Shown here: positions 42,920 to 52,126 of the stretch, piece by piece | How the letters are laid out: every line of letters begins with the position of its first letter | Position numbering within the stretch: the stretch's first letter is position 1 | Source: JBBRHQ01 sp963725315 | Lineage (GTDB): Bacteria; Actinomycetota; Thermoleophilia; Solirubrobacterales; 70-9 | Length of the DNA: 64,000 nucleotides | Direction of reading: 5' to 3' | NCBI GenBank assembly: GCA_963725315.1 | Contig: CAVRYA010000006.1 | Coordinates: forward strand, 1 to 64,000 | Position numbers and translations under genes: made by a program | Notes under the pieces: model-generated | The model's database searches: none | Told to the model about the DNA's origin: nothing | Seen by the model: only the letters and a program-made list of their open reading frames with translations

Positions 42920-44917
42920 TTAGGTCCCTGCCCGCATCCCCTCGAGGTCGCGGCGCAGCTCCCGCAGCTCGTCGCGGATCCGCGCCGCCTCCTCGAAGCG
43001 AAGATCCTCGGCGGCGAGGACCATCTCCTCCTCCAGCTCGACGATCGTCCGCTCCAGCTCTTCGGGGCCGGCGAAGTCGTCCTCCCGCCGGCGGCGGCGC
43101 TTGCGCGGCGCGCGGTCCTCCATCGCCAGGAACTCGGTCATCTCCGAGATCCCCTTCTGCACCGTCTCCGGGGTGATGCCGTGTTCCTCGTTGTAGGCGA
43201 GCTGGATCGAGCGCCGCCGGTCGGTCTCACCGATCGCCGCCCGCATCGCCTCGGTCTCCTTGTCCGCGTACATCAGCACCCTGCCCTCGACGTTGCGTGC
43301 CGCCCGTCCGATCGTCTGCACGAGGCTGGTCTCTCCGCGCAGGAAGCCCTCCTTGTCGGCGTCGAGGATCGCCACCAGCGAGACCTCCGGCAGGTCGAGG
43401 CCCTCGCGTAGGAGGTTGACGCCGACCAGCACGTCGTACTCGCCGAGCCGCAGGTCGCGGACGATCTGGATCCGCTCGAGCGTGTCGACCTCGGAATGCA
43501 GGTAGCGCACCCTGATCCCGTACTCGAGCAGGTAGGCGGTCAGGTCCTCGGCCATCTTCTTGGTCAGCGTGGTAACCAGCACCCGGTCCCCGGCCTCGGC
43601 GCGGCGCTTGATCTCGTTCATCAGGTCGTCGATCTGGTTGCGCGTCTCGCGCACCTCGATCTCCGGGTCGACGATCCCGGTCGGGCGGACGATCTGCTCG
43701 ACGGTCCGCGAGGCCTCAGCGTGCTCGAACGGGCCCGGGGTGGCCGAGACCATGACGAGCTGGTTGACCCGGTCGAGGAACTCCGCGAACTTCAGCGGCC
43801 GGTTGTCGATCGCCGAGGGCAGCCGGAAGCCGTAGTCGACCAGGGTCTGCTTGCGGGAGCGGTCGCCCTCGTACATCCCGCCGATCTGCGGGATCGTCTG
43901 GTGGGACTCGTCGACGAAGACGACGAAGTCGTCGGGGAAGTAGTCGATCAGGGTGTGCGGCGGGCTCCCGGCCGGCCGGCCGTCGAGGATCCGCGAGTAG
44001 TTCTCGATCCCCGAGGTGAAACCCAGCTCCTTGATCATCTCGATGTCGTAGAGGGTGCGCTGGCGCAGACGGTGCGCCTCGAGCTGCTTGCCCTCCGCCT
44101 CGAGCTCGGCGGTGCGGCTCTCCATCTCGCCACGGATCTCGGCGACCGCCCGTTCGATCGTCTCGTCGGCGGTGACGTAGTGGGTGGCGGGCCAGACGGC
44201 GACGTGGTCGATCTCGTCGAGGATCTCGCCCGTGAGCGGGTCGAAGTGCTGGATCCCCTCGATCTCGTCTCCGAACAGCGAGATCCTGTAGGCGGATTCG
44301 GCGTAGGCGGGCATGATCTCGAGCACCTCGCCGCGAACGCGGAAGCTGCCGCGGGCAAGATTGGCGTCGTTTCGCTGGTACTGCATCTTCACCAGCTTGC
44401 GCAGGACGTCGTCGCGGTCGATCTCGTCGCCGAGCTTGAAGAGCTGCATCTGCTGCTGGTAGAGCTGCGGGGAGCCGATCCCGTAGATGCAGGAGACCGA
44501 GGCGACGATCAGCACGTCGCGGCGGGCCAGCAGCGCCGCCGTCGCCGCGTGGCGCAGGCGGTCGATCTCGTCGTTGATCGAGGAGTCCTTCTCGATGTAG
44601 AGGTCCTGCGCGGGGACGTAGGCCTCCGGCTGGTAGTAGTCGTAGTAGCTGACGAAGTACTCGACCGCGTTCTCGGGGAAGAACTCGCGGAACTCGTTGC
44701 AGAGCTGCGCGGCGAGCGTTTTGTTGTGGGCGATCACCAGCGACGGCCGCTGCACCCGCTCGACCACGCCGGCCATCGTGAAGGTCTTCCCGGTGCCGGT
44801 GGCCCCGAGCAGCGTCTGGAAGCGCTCTCCCCCGGCCAGGCCCTCGGCCAGCCCCTCGATCGCCTGCGGCTGGTCGGCGGTCGCCGTGTAGGCGGGGTTG
44901 AGCTTGAATTCGGGCAC
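42920..44917 (-). CDS. uvrB: Excinuclease ABC subunit B
   Basis: A 665-residue SF2 helicase-fold protein: LLGATGTGKTFTMAGVV (Walker A near residue 38), FVSYYDYYQPEAYVPAQDLYIEKDSSINDEID (beta-hairpin region), FVDESHQTIPQIGGMYEGD (DExH), LREGLDLPEVSLVAILDADKEGFLR, and the C-terminal UVR motif (ELEEEMVLAAEDLRFEEAARIRDELRELR). All normal for UvrB. Confidence 0.97.
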   Translation of the reverse strand: MPEFKLNPAYTATADQPQAIEGLAEGLAGGERFQTLLGATGTGKTFTMAGVVERVQRPSLVIAHNKTLAAQLCNEFREFFPENAVEYFVSYYDYYQPEAYVPAQDLYIEKDSSINDEIDRLRHAATAALLARRDVLIVASVSCIYGIGSPQLYQQQMQLFKLGDEIDRDDVLRKLVKMQYQRNDANLARGSFRVRGEVLEIMPAYAESAYRISLFGDEIEGIQHFDPLTGEILDEIDHVAVWPATHYVTADETIERAVAEIRGEMESRTAELEAEGKQLEAHRLRQRTLYDIEMIKELGFTSGIENYSRILDGRPAGSPPHTLIDYFPDDFVVFVDESHQTIPQIGGMYEGDRSRKQTLVDYGFRLPSAIDNRPLKFAEFLDRVNQLVMVSATPGPFEHAEASRTVEQIVRPTGIVDPEIEVRETRNQIDDLMNEIKRRAEAGDRVLVTTLTKKMAEDLTAYLLEYGIRVRYLHSEVDTLERIQIVRDLRLGEYDVLVGVNLLREGLDLPEVSLVAILDADKEGFLRGETSLVQTIGRAARNVEGRVLMYADKETEAMRAAIGETDRRRSIQLAYNEEHGITPETVQKGISEMTEFLAMEDRAPRKRRRRREDDFAGPEELERTIVELEEEMVLAAEDLRFEEAARIRDELRELRRDLEGMRAGT

Positions 44918-44947
44918 CCGTCGAAGATAGCGGGAGCGGGCGCGGTC

Positions 44948-46930
44948 TCAGGAGGTCTCGCCGTGGAGGGACCAGGTCCAGCTCTGGCTCAGCGTGGTCC
45001 CGGGGACCGAAGCGCTCCCCACGTATGTGAGACCGTCGGCGGAGGTGGGAGGCCCGGTCCCGTCATCCGTTGCGAGAAGCGTGAAGGCGGGGTAATAGTC
45101 CTGGGTCTTGCCGTTGTCCTGCGGGTAGGTGCAGGAAGAGTAGGTCACGGTTATCGGCGTCTGTGGATCCGGGACGGCATAGAGGTTGTAGGTGTAAGGC
45201 GCCTCGCCCGTCGGCGGACTGCCGGTGACGGCCGAAGCTCTCTCTCCGATGACCAGGTGGAAATGCTTGCTGCCGCTGATCTCGCAGTTATTGACGGCAG
45301 GGCCAATGCGACCCGAGGCGGTGAGGTCGAAGTCCGCGGAGCTGAGCGTGTAACTCCCTGCCGCCCCGGGGTCGTCGGGACTGTCGCGTGTGAAGGTGAT
45401 CGTTCCGTGCCAATCGAAGTTCCCGGACTCGGGGGTATCGGCGCTGCCGCTGAAGGTCCCGCTGATCCGCTTCACCGGGGCCTCCGCATCGGTCGGCTGC
45501 GTCCAGGATGCCTCGGCGGCAAGCCCGGCGGTCGAGGTGGCCTTGAAGCCGGCCCTGACCTTGATGTCCTTTCCGGCTTTGGTGACCTTGTATTCGAAAG
45601 GCACTACATCGCCCCTCGCGCTCGACGGCGTGACGGTCGCGTTCTCCTGGCCGGTCAGATCGATGACGCTCTTCGCAGCCGTCGCCCGCGGGTTGTCTGC
45701 GGTTCCGTTCGACTCGACCCTGACCTGGACCTTGCCGGTCTGCCCCTTCTTCAGCTTCAGGGTGTCGGAAGCCGGCGAGAACTTCAGCTCGGCGCATTTG
45801 CCGGGAGTGTCGGCGAAGCCGCCCCCGATCTCGACCCTCCTGTAGCTGCCGATCAGCCCGGAGACCAGATTGGCGAAGCCGGTGTCGTCCCAGCCGGCGA
45901 GCCTTGGAGCCGCTCCCGTAAAGGTCTCGGATGACGAGTTGCCGGGCGAGTAGGACTCGGGCCGGGACCGCATGTTGACGCGCAGCCGGCGCTTCAGCTC
46001 GAAGTTCTCGTGCGTGCCGCCCTCGGTCCCCGAGTGGGTCGAGAAGATCGAGACTGCGAGGGCGTCGTCGATGTCGAGGTCATCGAGCTTCGCGTCGGCC
46101 GCGGTCTGGCCGCGGGCCCTTGTCGTGCGGGTCTCGGTCAGGACCAGCTGCGAGATCAGCTCTGCGTCTCTGAAGTAGAGGACCTTGATCTGCATCCGCT
46201 TCACCCACGGGCCCTTGCTGTCCACGGCGCCGGCTGCGGTCGGGCATTGAGGAATCCTCAGCGGGGAGCACGTGTCCTCGTCGACCGAGGTGCGGAGGAA
46301 GTCGTCACCGGACTTGACGCTGAACACCATCGACTTGTTGTCGCCGGAGGTGGTCAGTGAGGCGTCGACGCGGACGCCGCTGACCGTGCGGCTGAAGCTG
46401 TCCGCCGTGGGAGCGCCTGTCCTCCCGCAGCCCGCGGCCGAAACCGTTGCCCGCCCAGCCAGAGTGCGGGGCGATCCGGCGGCGAGCGCGTCGAGGCGGG
46501 CGAAGGCCTCCGGCATGGTGGCGGCGATCACGGCGTAGATCTTCCGTCCGGCGCTGCCGTGACCCCGGTTCAGCGAGGCGAGCTTGCGGCCGTGGCGGTC
46601 ACGCAGGCCGGGCGCGGGGTCGAGCGCCGTCCGCCATGCGGCGATCCGCTCGTCGCCGGCCCGCGGCTTGGGAAAGACCGACTTGATCGGTTTGCACCGC
46701 TTCTTGCCACGGATCTTCACCGTCGCCTGGCTGCGCTTGCACTTGTGGTGATGGCTGGGCTTGGCCCCTGCCGGCGCGCAGAGGAGCAGGCCGAGCACGA
46801 AAAGGACGAAAGCCACCCCCACCCCCGGGCGGCGCCGGGCCGCGATCCCTCCAAGAGGCGAAGCGAGGCCTCGCACTGTGGTTCCACTGTAGAGGCGCGA
46901 GGCCTCCCCGACAACCACCCGGCCCGGCAA
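44948..46930 (-). CDS. Large secreted protein of unknown function
   Basis: A 660-residue protein. A hydrophobic segment (GVGVAFVLFVLGLLLCAPAGA) follows about 37 N-terminal residues, so the true start may be at a later GTG. The mature part begins KPSHHHKCKRSQATVKIRGKKRCKPI, has a long beta-rich middle, an Ig-like segment (DTLKLKKGQTGKVQVRVESNGTADNPRATAAKSVIDL) and a C-terminal domain (ISGTFSGSADTPESGNFDWHGTITF to SWTWSLHGE) that resembles the C-terminal half of the CARDB lipoprotein at 1742-2759. Exported; function unknown. Confidence 0.65.
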   Translation of the reverse strand: MPGRVVVGEASRLYSGTTVRGLASPLGGIAARRRPGVGVAFVLFVLGLLLCAPAGAKPSHHHKCKRSQATVKIRGKKRCKPIKSVFPKPRAGDERIAAWRTALDPAPGLRDRHGRKLASLNRGHGSAGRKIYAVIAATMPEAFARLDALAAGSPRTLAGRATVSAAGCGRTGAPTADSFSRTVSGVRVDASLTTSGDNKSMVFSVKSGDDFLRTSVDEDTCSPLRIPQCPTAAGAVDSKGPWVKRMQIKVLYFRDAELISQLVLTETRTTRARGQTAADAKLDDLDIDDALAVSIFSTHSGTEGGTHENFELKRRLRVNMRSRPESYSPGNSSSETFTGAAPRLAGWDDTGFANLVSGLIGSYRRVEIGGGFADTPGKCAELKFSPASDTLKLKKGQTGKVQVRVESNGTADNPRATAAKSVIDLTGQENATVTPSSARGDVVPFEYKVTKAGKDIKVRAGFKATSTAGLAAEASWTQPTDAEAPVKRISGTFSGSADTPESGNFDWHGTITFTRDSPDDPGAAGSYTLSSADFDLTASGRIGPAVNNCEISGSKHFHLVIGERASAVTGSPPTGEAPYTYNLYAVPDPQTPITVTYSSCTYPQDNGKTQDYYPAFTLLATDDGTGPPTSADGLTYVGSASVPGTTLSQSWTWSLHGETS

Positions 46931-47011
46931 CTGACGCCCTCTCTGGCAGAGGGGTGGCCGTAAATGGATTCAGTTCCGGGGCGAGGCTCCGCGCTGGCAG
47001 AATCCCAACGC

Positions 47012-47374
47012 GTGAATCGCTCCCAGCGTCTCCTCGCCGCCTTCTTCACCTTCGCCGGGGCGATGCACTTCGTCGTCCCGCGGCGCTACTTGGCGATGAT
47101 GCCACCCGGCTTCCCGGCCCACCGCGAGTCCGTTGCGATCAGCGGCCTCGCGGAGATGGCCGGTGCCGCCGCGGTGACCTCAGCGCGCACCCGCCCCCTG
47201 GCGCGCTGGTGGCTGATCGGGCTGCTGGTCGCGGTCTTCCCCGCCAACATCCACATGGCGGTCAACCGGGAGCGGATCAGGGGGCTCGAGAACGTCCCGG
47301 GCTGGCTGCTCTGGGCCCGCCTGCCGCTGCAGCCCCTGGCGATGCTCTGGGTCTGGCGCGCGACCCGGGGCTGA
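47012..47374 (+). CDS. DoxX-like membrane protein
   Basis: Starts at GTG 47012 (VNRSQRLLAAFFTFAGAMHFVVPRRYLAMMPPGFP), giving 120 residues; the ATG at 46964 is also in frame. Four membrane helices and the H.F(V)P..Y..MMP..FP..R..(V).(I)SG..E pattern match DoxX-like/DUF4267-type quinone-associated membrane proteins. Divergent from the secreted protein at 46930. Confidence 0.75.
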   Translation: MNRSQRLLAAFFTFAGAMHFVVPRRYLAMMPPGFPAHRESVAISGLAEMAGAAAVTSARTRPLARWWLIGLLVAVFPANIHMAVNRERIRGLENVPGWLLWARLPLQPLAMLWVWRATRG

Positions 47375-47385
47375 TCGTCGCCGGT

Positions 47386-47422
47386 GGGCGGAATCCGTCC
47401 ATATGGTGGACGGATTCCACCC
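47386..47422. terminator. Strong hairpin between convergent genes
   Basis: GGGCGGAATCCGTCC (47386-47400) pairs with GGACGGATTCCACCC (47408-47422), with one mismatch and a 7-base loop. It lies between the convergent stops at 47374 and 47432 and is a good bidirectional terminator, without a clear T-run. Confidence 0.65.
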
Positions 47423-47431
47423 GTCGAAGAG

Positions 47432-47968
47432 TCAGGGGATCAGCTGCCCGAGGCCTCCCAGGTCCCGACCGCCGAGCAGCTCGAGCAGCCCCTGAGCGTC
47501 GTCGAAGAGCGGGCTGGCGTCGTTGATCAGCTTGATCCCCTCCTCGACCGGGACCCGGTTGGCCAGCTCGCGCAGCGGGACCGCGACGATCGGGCTCAGG
47601 GCCCCGGCGTGCTCGGCGTCGTCGATGCCGCGGACGAGCCCGGCATGAACCGCGTCCTCGAGCTTCGCGTCGTCGATCCCGTAGCGCTCGGCGAAGCGCC
47701 TGCGCGCCTCCTCGCTGGCCAGCGCGCGCGCCAGGGTCTCGCGGCTCACCCCCAGCTCGCAGGCGGCGCCGTCGAGGGCCGAGAGCGAGAACTGCTCGAC
47801 GATCTCCTTGATTCCCTCCGGGGAGCGCCAGGCGCGGGGCTTGCAGGGATCCTGCGTCCTCGCCGGCTCATAGGAAGCGCCGCCGGCCGCGAGGTACCCG
47901 CCGGCCACCAGCGCGGCGGCGACGGCTGCCCCGCCGACCAGTGCCCTCGAGCGCGCCGCCGGGCTCAC
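47432..47968 (-). CDS. Exported protein of unknown function
   Basis: A 178-residue protein from a GTG that overlaps the MFS stop (GTGA). The N-terminal signal is SRALVGGAAVAAALVAGGYLAAGG; the mature part is helical and acidic (EIVEQFSLSALDGAACELGVSRETLARALASEEARRRF, ELANRVPVEEGIKLIND). Translational coupling to the exporter suggests a linked role. Not recognised. Confidence 0.7.
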   Translation of the reverse strand: MSPAARSRALVGGAAVAAALVAGGYLAAGGASYEPARTQDPCKPRAWRSPEGIKEIVEQFSLSALDGAACELGVSRETLARALASEEARRRFAERYGIDDAKLEDAVHAGLVRGIDDAEHAGALSPIVAVPLRELANRVPVEEGIKLINDASPLFDDAQGLLELLGGRDLGGLGQLIP

Positions 47969-49317
47969 AGCTCGACCCTCCGGGAGAGACCGATCGGGAC
48001 CAGCGCAGCCAGGCCCAGCAGAGCGCCAATCAGAAAGGAGGCGCTGAAAGCGTGGGTGGCGGCGCGGTCGAGCTGGTCCTGCAGGTCCGCCTTCAGTGTG
48101 AGGACGTCGGAGCGCTCGGCGGGATCGGTGGGCAGCGGCTCGAAGGCCGGATCGATCACCGGCACCTTGCCGCGCTCCCGGTCGAGCCGGTCGGCGATCC
48201 GCCCGGCGAGGTCGATCTTCAGCACGGGGTCGATCCGCGCGTCGAGGAGGACCGCGGTGCCGGCGTCGATCGCGTTGTGGCGCTGCTCGGCCAGGTCGGC
48301 GGTGAATACCGGGGTCAGCGCCAGCAGGCCGACCACGACCCCGGCATGGCGGGCCGAGATCGTCCAGCCGCCGTGGATCGCCTGCGGCGAGCGACCCTCG
48401 AGTGCCGACTCGGTGAGCGCCGAGAGGACGAGGGCGAGTCCCACCCCGACCAGCACCTGCGGCGGCAGGGTCAGCAGCACCGTCGCCTTGGGCAGCCATC
48501 CGAGGCCGGCGAGGCCTCCCGCCACGAGGATCGCCCCGGCAGCAGCCCGGGCGCGAGCGCTCGGGACCAGTGCCGAGACCCGCGTCCCCGCCAGCGCGGC
48601 GAGGGGCATTGCGGTGACCACCACCGCCGCCGCAATCGGCGTCAGCCGCCAGCCCTCGATCAGCAGGAGGACGAGCAGGAAGAGGGCCGCGGCGATCGCT
48701 GCGGAGACGAGGGCGAGAGCGACGTTGGCGGCGAGATGGGGGCGGCCGGCGCGGCCGACCTCCCGCTCCACGGTTCCCGGCTCGCCCTCCTCGCGGGCCA
48801 CGACGAGCAGCGGCGCACCGGCGGCCAGCGCCAGGGGAACGGCGACGATGAAGATCGACTGCCAGGAGACGAGCTCTGTCAGCAGTCCGCCGATCCCCGG
48901 CCCGAGCGCGGCGCCGGTGGCACCGGCGGCGGCCCAGGACGCAGCCGCACTGCGCTCCGAGCCGACCACCCCCGGCATCAGCTCCAGCGCGGCGGTGACG
49001 GCGGCCGCCCCGCCGATCGCCTGCACGCAGCGGGCAGCGATCAGCGTCTCCAGGCCGGTGGCAGCGGCACAGGCGAGCGAGGCACCGGCGAAGACCGCGA
49101 GGCCGCCCGCCGCCACCCGGCCGGGTCCGAGGCGGCGGGCGAGGATCGCCGCAGGGACAGCTGCCAGGGCGAGGACCAGGTTGAACGAGACCAGCACCCA
49201 GGTGACGCCGGAGACCGAGGTGTCGAGCTCGCGGTAGATGTCCGGCAGCGCCAGGACGACGACCGAGGAGTCTGCGAGCACCAGCCCCACGGCCAGCGCC
49301 AGCGCCCAGCGCCTCAG
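47965..49317 (-). CDS. MFS exporter (DHA2-like), probable CTG start
   Basis: About 450 residues with 12-14 membrane helices. Visible: SSVVVLALPDIYRELDTS (helix 1 and the first loop), GPGIGGLL (motif C of antiporters), and an extracytoplasmic insertion rich in Asp/Arg near residues 320-410. The first GTG would remove much of helix 1, whereas a CTG at 49317, overlapping the transglycosylase stop (CTGA), gives LRRWALALAVGLVLADSSV, the expected N-terminus. Substrate unknown (drug or metabolite export). Confidence 0.8.
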   Translation of the reverse strand: MRRWALALAVGLVLADSSVVVLALPDIYRELDTSVSGVTWVLVSFNLVLALAAVPAAILARRLGPGRVAAGGLAVFAGASLACAAATGLETLIAARCVQAIGGAAAVTAALELMPGVVGSERSAAASWAAAGATGAALGPGIGGLLTELVSWQSIFIVAVPLALAAGAPLLVVAREEGEPGTVEREVGRAGRPHLAANVALALVSAAIAAALFLLVLLLIEGWRLTPIAAAVVVTAMPLAALAGTRVSALVPSARARAAAGAILVAGGLAGLGWLPKATVLLTLPPQVLVGVGLALVLSALTESALEGRSPQAIHGGWTISARHAGVVVGLLALTPVFTADLAEQRHNAIDAGTAVLLDARIDPVLKIDLAGRIADRLDRERGKVPVIDPAFEPLPTDPAERSDVLTLKADLQDQLDRAATHAFSASFLIGALLGLAALVPIGLSRRVEL

Positions 49318-49952
49318 TACCCCAGCTCCTTCGCGTACTTGCGGCGGTAGGCGTCCTGCTTGTCGAGGACGTCCTCGACGTAGGCCCGGGTCTCGGGGAA
49401 GCCGATGTCGTCAAGGGTCATCTCGGAGCCGCCCCAGGAGTCGGCCATGCCGGGCCCGGCGTTGTAGGCGGCGAGCGCCGCGATCTCGTTGCCGGAGTAG
49501 AGCTGGAGCAGATCGCGGAGGTGGTAGGTCCCGTATGAGATGTTGATCTGGGGGTCGGAGAGGTCCTTGACGGTGAAGGTCGTGCCGCCGCTTCGCCTCT
49601 CGATGTCCTTTGCGGTCGCCGGGGTGATCTGCATCAGGCCGCGGGCCCCGGCGGAGGAGGTCTGGTCACTGAACCGCGACTCGGCGTAGATCACGGCGGC
49701 GATCAGCGATGCGTCCACGTGCTTCTCGGCGGCCTGCTGGCGGATGATGTCCTCGTGGCGCAGCGGAAGCGTCAGCTCCTCGATCGCCTTTTCGACGCTG
49801 CCGTTGACGATCAGATACACGGCCCCGACGCCAACGAGGGCGACGGCTCCAAGCGCGACCACACGGCGTAGCCGGATTCGCCTCCGGCGAGCTGCGGAGC
49901 GGGACGAGGGCCGGCTGCGCGCCGACCGGCTTTGGGTGCTGGACGCGGCCAT
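49314..49952 (-). CDS. Lytic transglycosylase (SLT domain)
   Basis: A 212-residue protein with a basic N-terminus and one membrane anchor (VVALGAVALVGVGAVYLIVNG), then a soluble lytic transglycosylase domain: YAESRF with the catalytic Glu, SSAGARGLMQITPATA, YGTYHLRDLL, ALAAYNAGPG. It cleaves peptidoglycan strands at the outer membrane face of the cytoplasmic membrane/wall. Followed by the MFS exporter with CTGA overlap. Confidence 0.9.
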   Translation of the reverse strand: MAASSTQSRSARSRPSSRSAARRRRIRLRRVVALGAVALVGVGAVYLIVNGSVEKAIEELTLPLRHEDIIRQQAAEKHVDASLIAAVIYAESRFSDQTSSAGARGLMQITPATAKDIERRSGGTTFTVKDLSDPQINISYGTYHLRDLLQLYSGNEIAALAAYNAGPGMADSWGGSEMTLDDIGFPETRAYVEDVLDKQDAYRRKYAKELGY

Positions 49953-49959
49953 CGGGTAC

Positions 49960-50577
49960 TCACTGTTGTAGCTGGTCCGGTCCGGGGGCCGGCCCGGACC
50001 CGCTCAGGCTGTCGATCAGGGCGGACAGCTTCTCCTCCAGCTCGGCGATCGTGCCGTCGTTGGAGATCACATGATCGGCGCGGCGCGCCTTCTCCGAGGG
50101 GTGCAGATGGCGGGTCTCGCGCTCCTCGACCATGCTGTGGCCGCGATCCCCCGCCCTCGCTTTCCTCACCGGGTCGGAGGTGTGGATGGTGACCGTAGCG
50201 TCGAACAGGCCCTCCATCTCGGTCTCGAACAGCAGCGGCACCTCGATCACCGCAGCGGGCGTGTCCGCGGGCAGCGAGTCCAGCCAGGAGGCGATCCGCT
50301 CGCCGACCAGGGGATGGACGCTCGCCTCGAGCCAGGCGAGCTCCTCGGGGTCGGCGAAGACGATCTCGCCGACGCGGGAGCGGTCGACGGCGCCGTCGAC
50401 GATCGCGCCCTCCCCCCAGCGCTCGGCGATCGCACTCAACATCGGCTCGTCGTCGAGCAGCTCGTGGACGATCGCGTCGCTGGACACGGTCGCCGCGCCG
50501 AGCCGCCCGAACGCGGCCAGGGCCTCGGACTTGCCGGCAGCGATTCCCCCGGTCAGCCCGATCTTCAGCGGGGCCAT
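49960..50577 (-). CDS. coaE: Dephospho-CoA kinase
   Basis: A 205-residue P-loop kinase: IGLTGGIAAGKSEALAAF (Walker A), SSDAIVHELL (Asp base), VIEVPLLFETEMEGLFD, then EKARRADHVISNDGT. The C-terminal part is Asp/Glu/Pro-rich. It completes CoA synthesis. It lies 9 bp after rpsA. Confidence 0.92.
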   Translation of the reverse strand: MAPLKIGLTGGIAAGKSEALAAFGRLGAATVSSDAIVHELLDDEPMLSAIAERWGEGAIVDGAVDRSRVGEIVFADPEELAWLEASVHPLVGERIASWLDSLPADTPAAVIEVPLLFETEMEGLFDATVTIHTSDPVRKARAGDRGHSMVEERETRHLHPSEKARRADHVISNDGTIAELEEKLSALIDSLSGSGPAPGPDQLQQ

Positions 50578-50586
50578 AGCGCCCGC

Positions 50587-52064
50587 TCAGGAATTACTGC
50601 CCGACACGTCCTCCGCTTCGCGTCCGGGCGTGTCGGGGCTCTCGACAGCCTCGGGCTCCGCTTCTTCGGCAGCCGCTTCGGCGACCTCCGGCTCCTCTTC
50701 CGCGGGTGGCGCGGGGCGGGCTCCTCGTCCGCAGCCTGCGAGGACGAGGAGTCCTCCCCCGTGACAGGACCCGCGGCCAAGTCGTCGGCAGGCGCCTCCT
50801 CGACCGGCTCGGGCGGAGGCTCGGCGAAGACCTCCTCGGAGAGGTCGAGGTCGGGCGTCTCGGACGGCGCCGGGTCGACCGTGGCCGCCTGCGCCTCCTG
50901 TACGGCGGCGCCGAGGTCCTTCAGCGGCATGTTCTGGCCCTCGACCCGCTTGATGCTGAGCGAGAGCCGGCGGCGCTCCTCGTCGATCTCGAGGATCTTC
51001 ACGTTCAGCACAGCTCCCGGCTCGACCACCTCGCTCGGGTTCTCGACGTGGTGGTCGGCCAGCTCGGAGATGTGGACCAGGCCCTCGACGCCCGGGAGGA
51101 TCTCGACGAAGGCGCCGAAGGCGACGACCTTGGTCACCTTCCCTTCGAGCACGTCGCCCGGCCGGTGGGTGCTGACGACCCGCTGCCAGGGGTCCTCCTG
51201 GGTCTGCTTGAGGCCGAGGGAGATCCGCTGGCGGTCGCGGTCGATGTCGAGCACCTTGATGCGGACCGTGTCGCCGATCGCGACCACCTCGGAGGGGTGG
51301 TTGACGTGGCTCCACGAGAGCTCGGAGATGTGGATCAGGCCGTCGATCCCGTCGAGATCGACGAAGGCTCCGAAGTCGACGATGTTGGAGATCTTCCCCT
51401 CGACCACCTGGCCCGGTTGCAGCCTGCCGAGGATCTGCTCCCGCACCTCCTTGCGCTCCTCCTCGAGCACGGCGCGGCGGGAGAGGACGACGTTGTTGCG
51501 GCTGCGGTTGAGCTCGATCACCTTGCACTCGAGCTGCTGGCTCATGAACTCATCGAGGTTGTGGACCCGGCGGATGTCGACCAGCGAGGCCGGCAGGAAG
51601 CCGCGCACCCCGAGGTCGAGGATGAGACCGCCCTTGACGACCTCGATCACCGTCCCCTCGACCGGCTCGCCCGACTCAGCGGCCGCCTCGATCCGGCGCC
51701 AGGCCTTCTCGAACCGCGCCCGCTTCTTGGAGAGGATGAGGCGCCCTTCCTGATCCTCCTTGGTCAGGACCAGGGCGTCGACCTCCTCGCCGAGCTCGAC
51801 CTCCTCCGAGGGGTCCACCGACTTGCGGATCGAGAGCTCGTTCGAGGGGATGACCCCCTCCGACTTGTATCCGATGTCGACCAGGACCTCGTCCTTGTCG
51901 ATCCGGACCACGTTGCCGGTGACGACGTCGCCCTCGTCGAAGGTGACCATCGTGGCGGCGTAGTTGGGCACGACCTGGCCGTCGATGTTGAGCAGCAGTC
52001 CGTCCGAGCCCTCGACGGGGGTGCCCTCCGGGGCAGGCACGGTCAATGCGTCGGCTGGGGACAC
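50587..52064 (-). pseudogene. rpsA: 30S ribosomal protein S1, one indel near the 3' end
   Basis: GTG at 52064 (VSPADALTVPAPEG). Four S1 domains are visible (GDVVTGNVVRIDKDEVLVDIGYKSEGVIP; GEPVEGTVIEVVKGGLILDLGVRGFLPASLV; GQVVEGKISNIVDFGAFVDLDGIDGLIHISELS; GDVLEGKVTKVVAFGAFVEILPGVEGLVHISELA), then an acidic tail. Near 50715 the frame shifts: the continuing acidic tail (EEEPEVAEAAAEEAEPEAVESPD..DVSGSNS) is in another frame and stops at 50587. Since S1 is essential, this is almost certainly an assembly error, and the gene is intact. Confidence 0.93.
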
Positions 52065-52126
52065 GGCGGAGATTGTGGCAGAAGGAGAACTACAGTCACC
52101 GGTCGGCCAGCGTCTACTCTCTCCGA

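Noticed and set aside
43496..45934. An 812-codon plus-strand frame opposite uvrB
   Set aside because: Shadow of uvrB, with the same signs of a non-coding frame; no motif.
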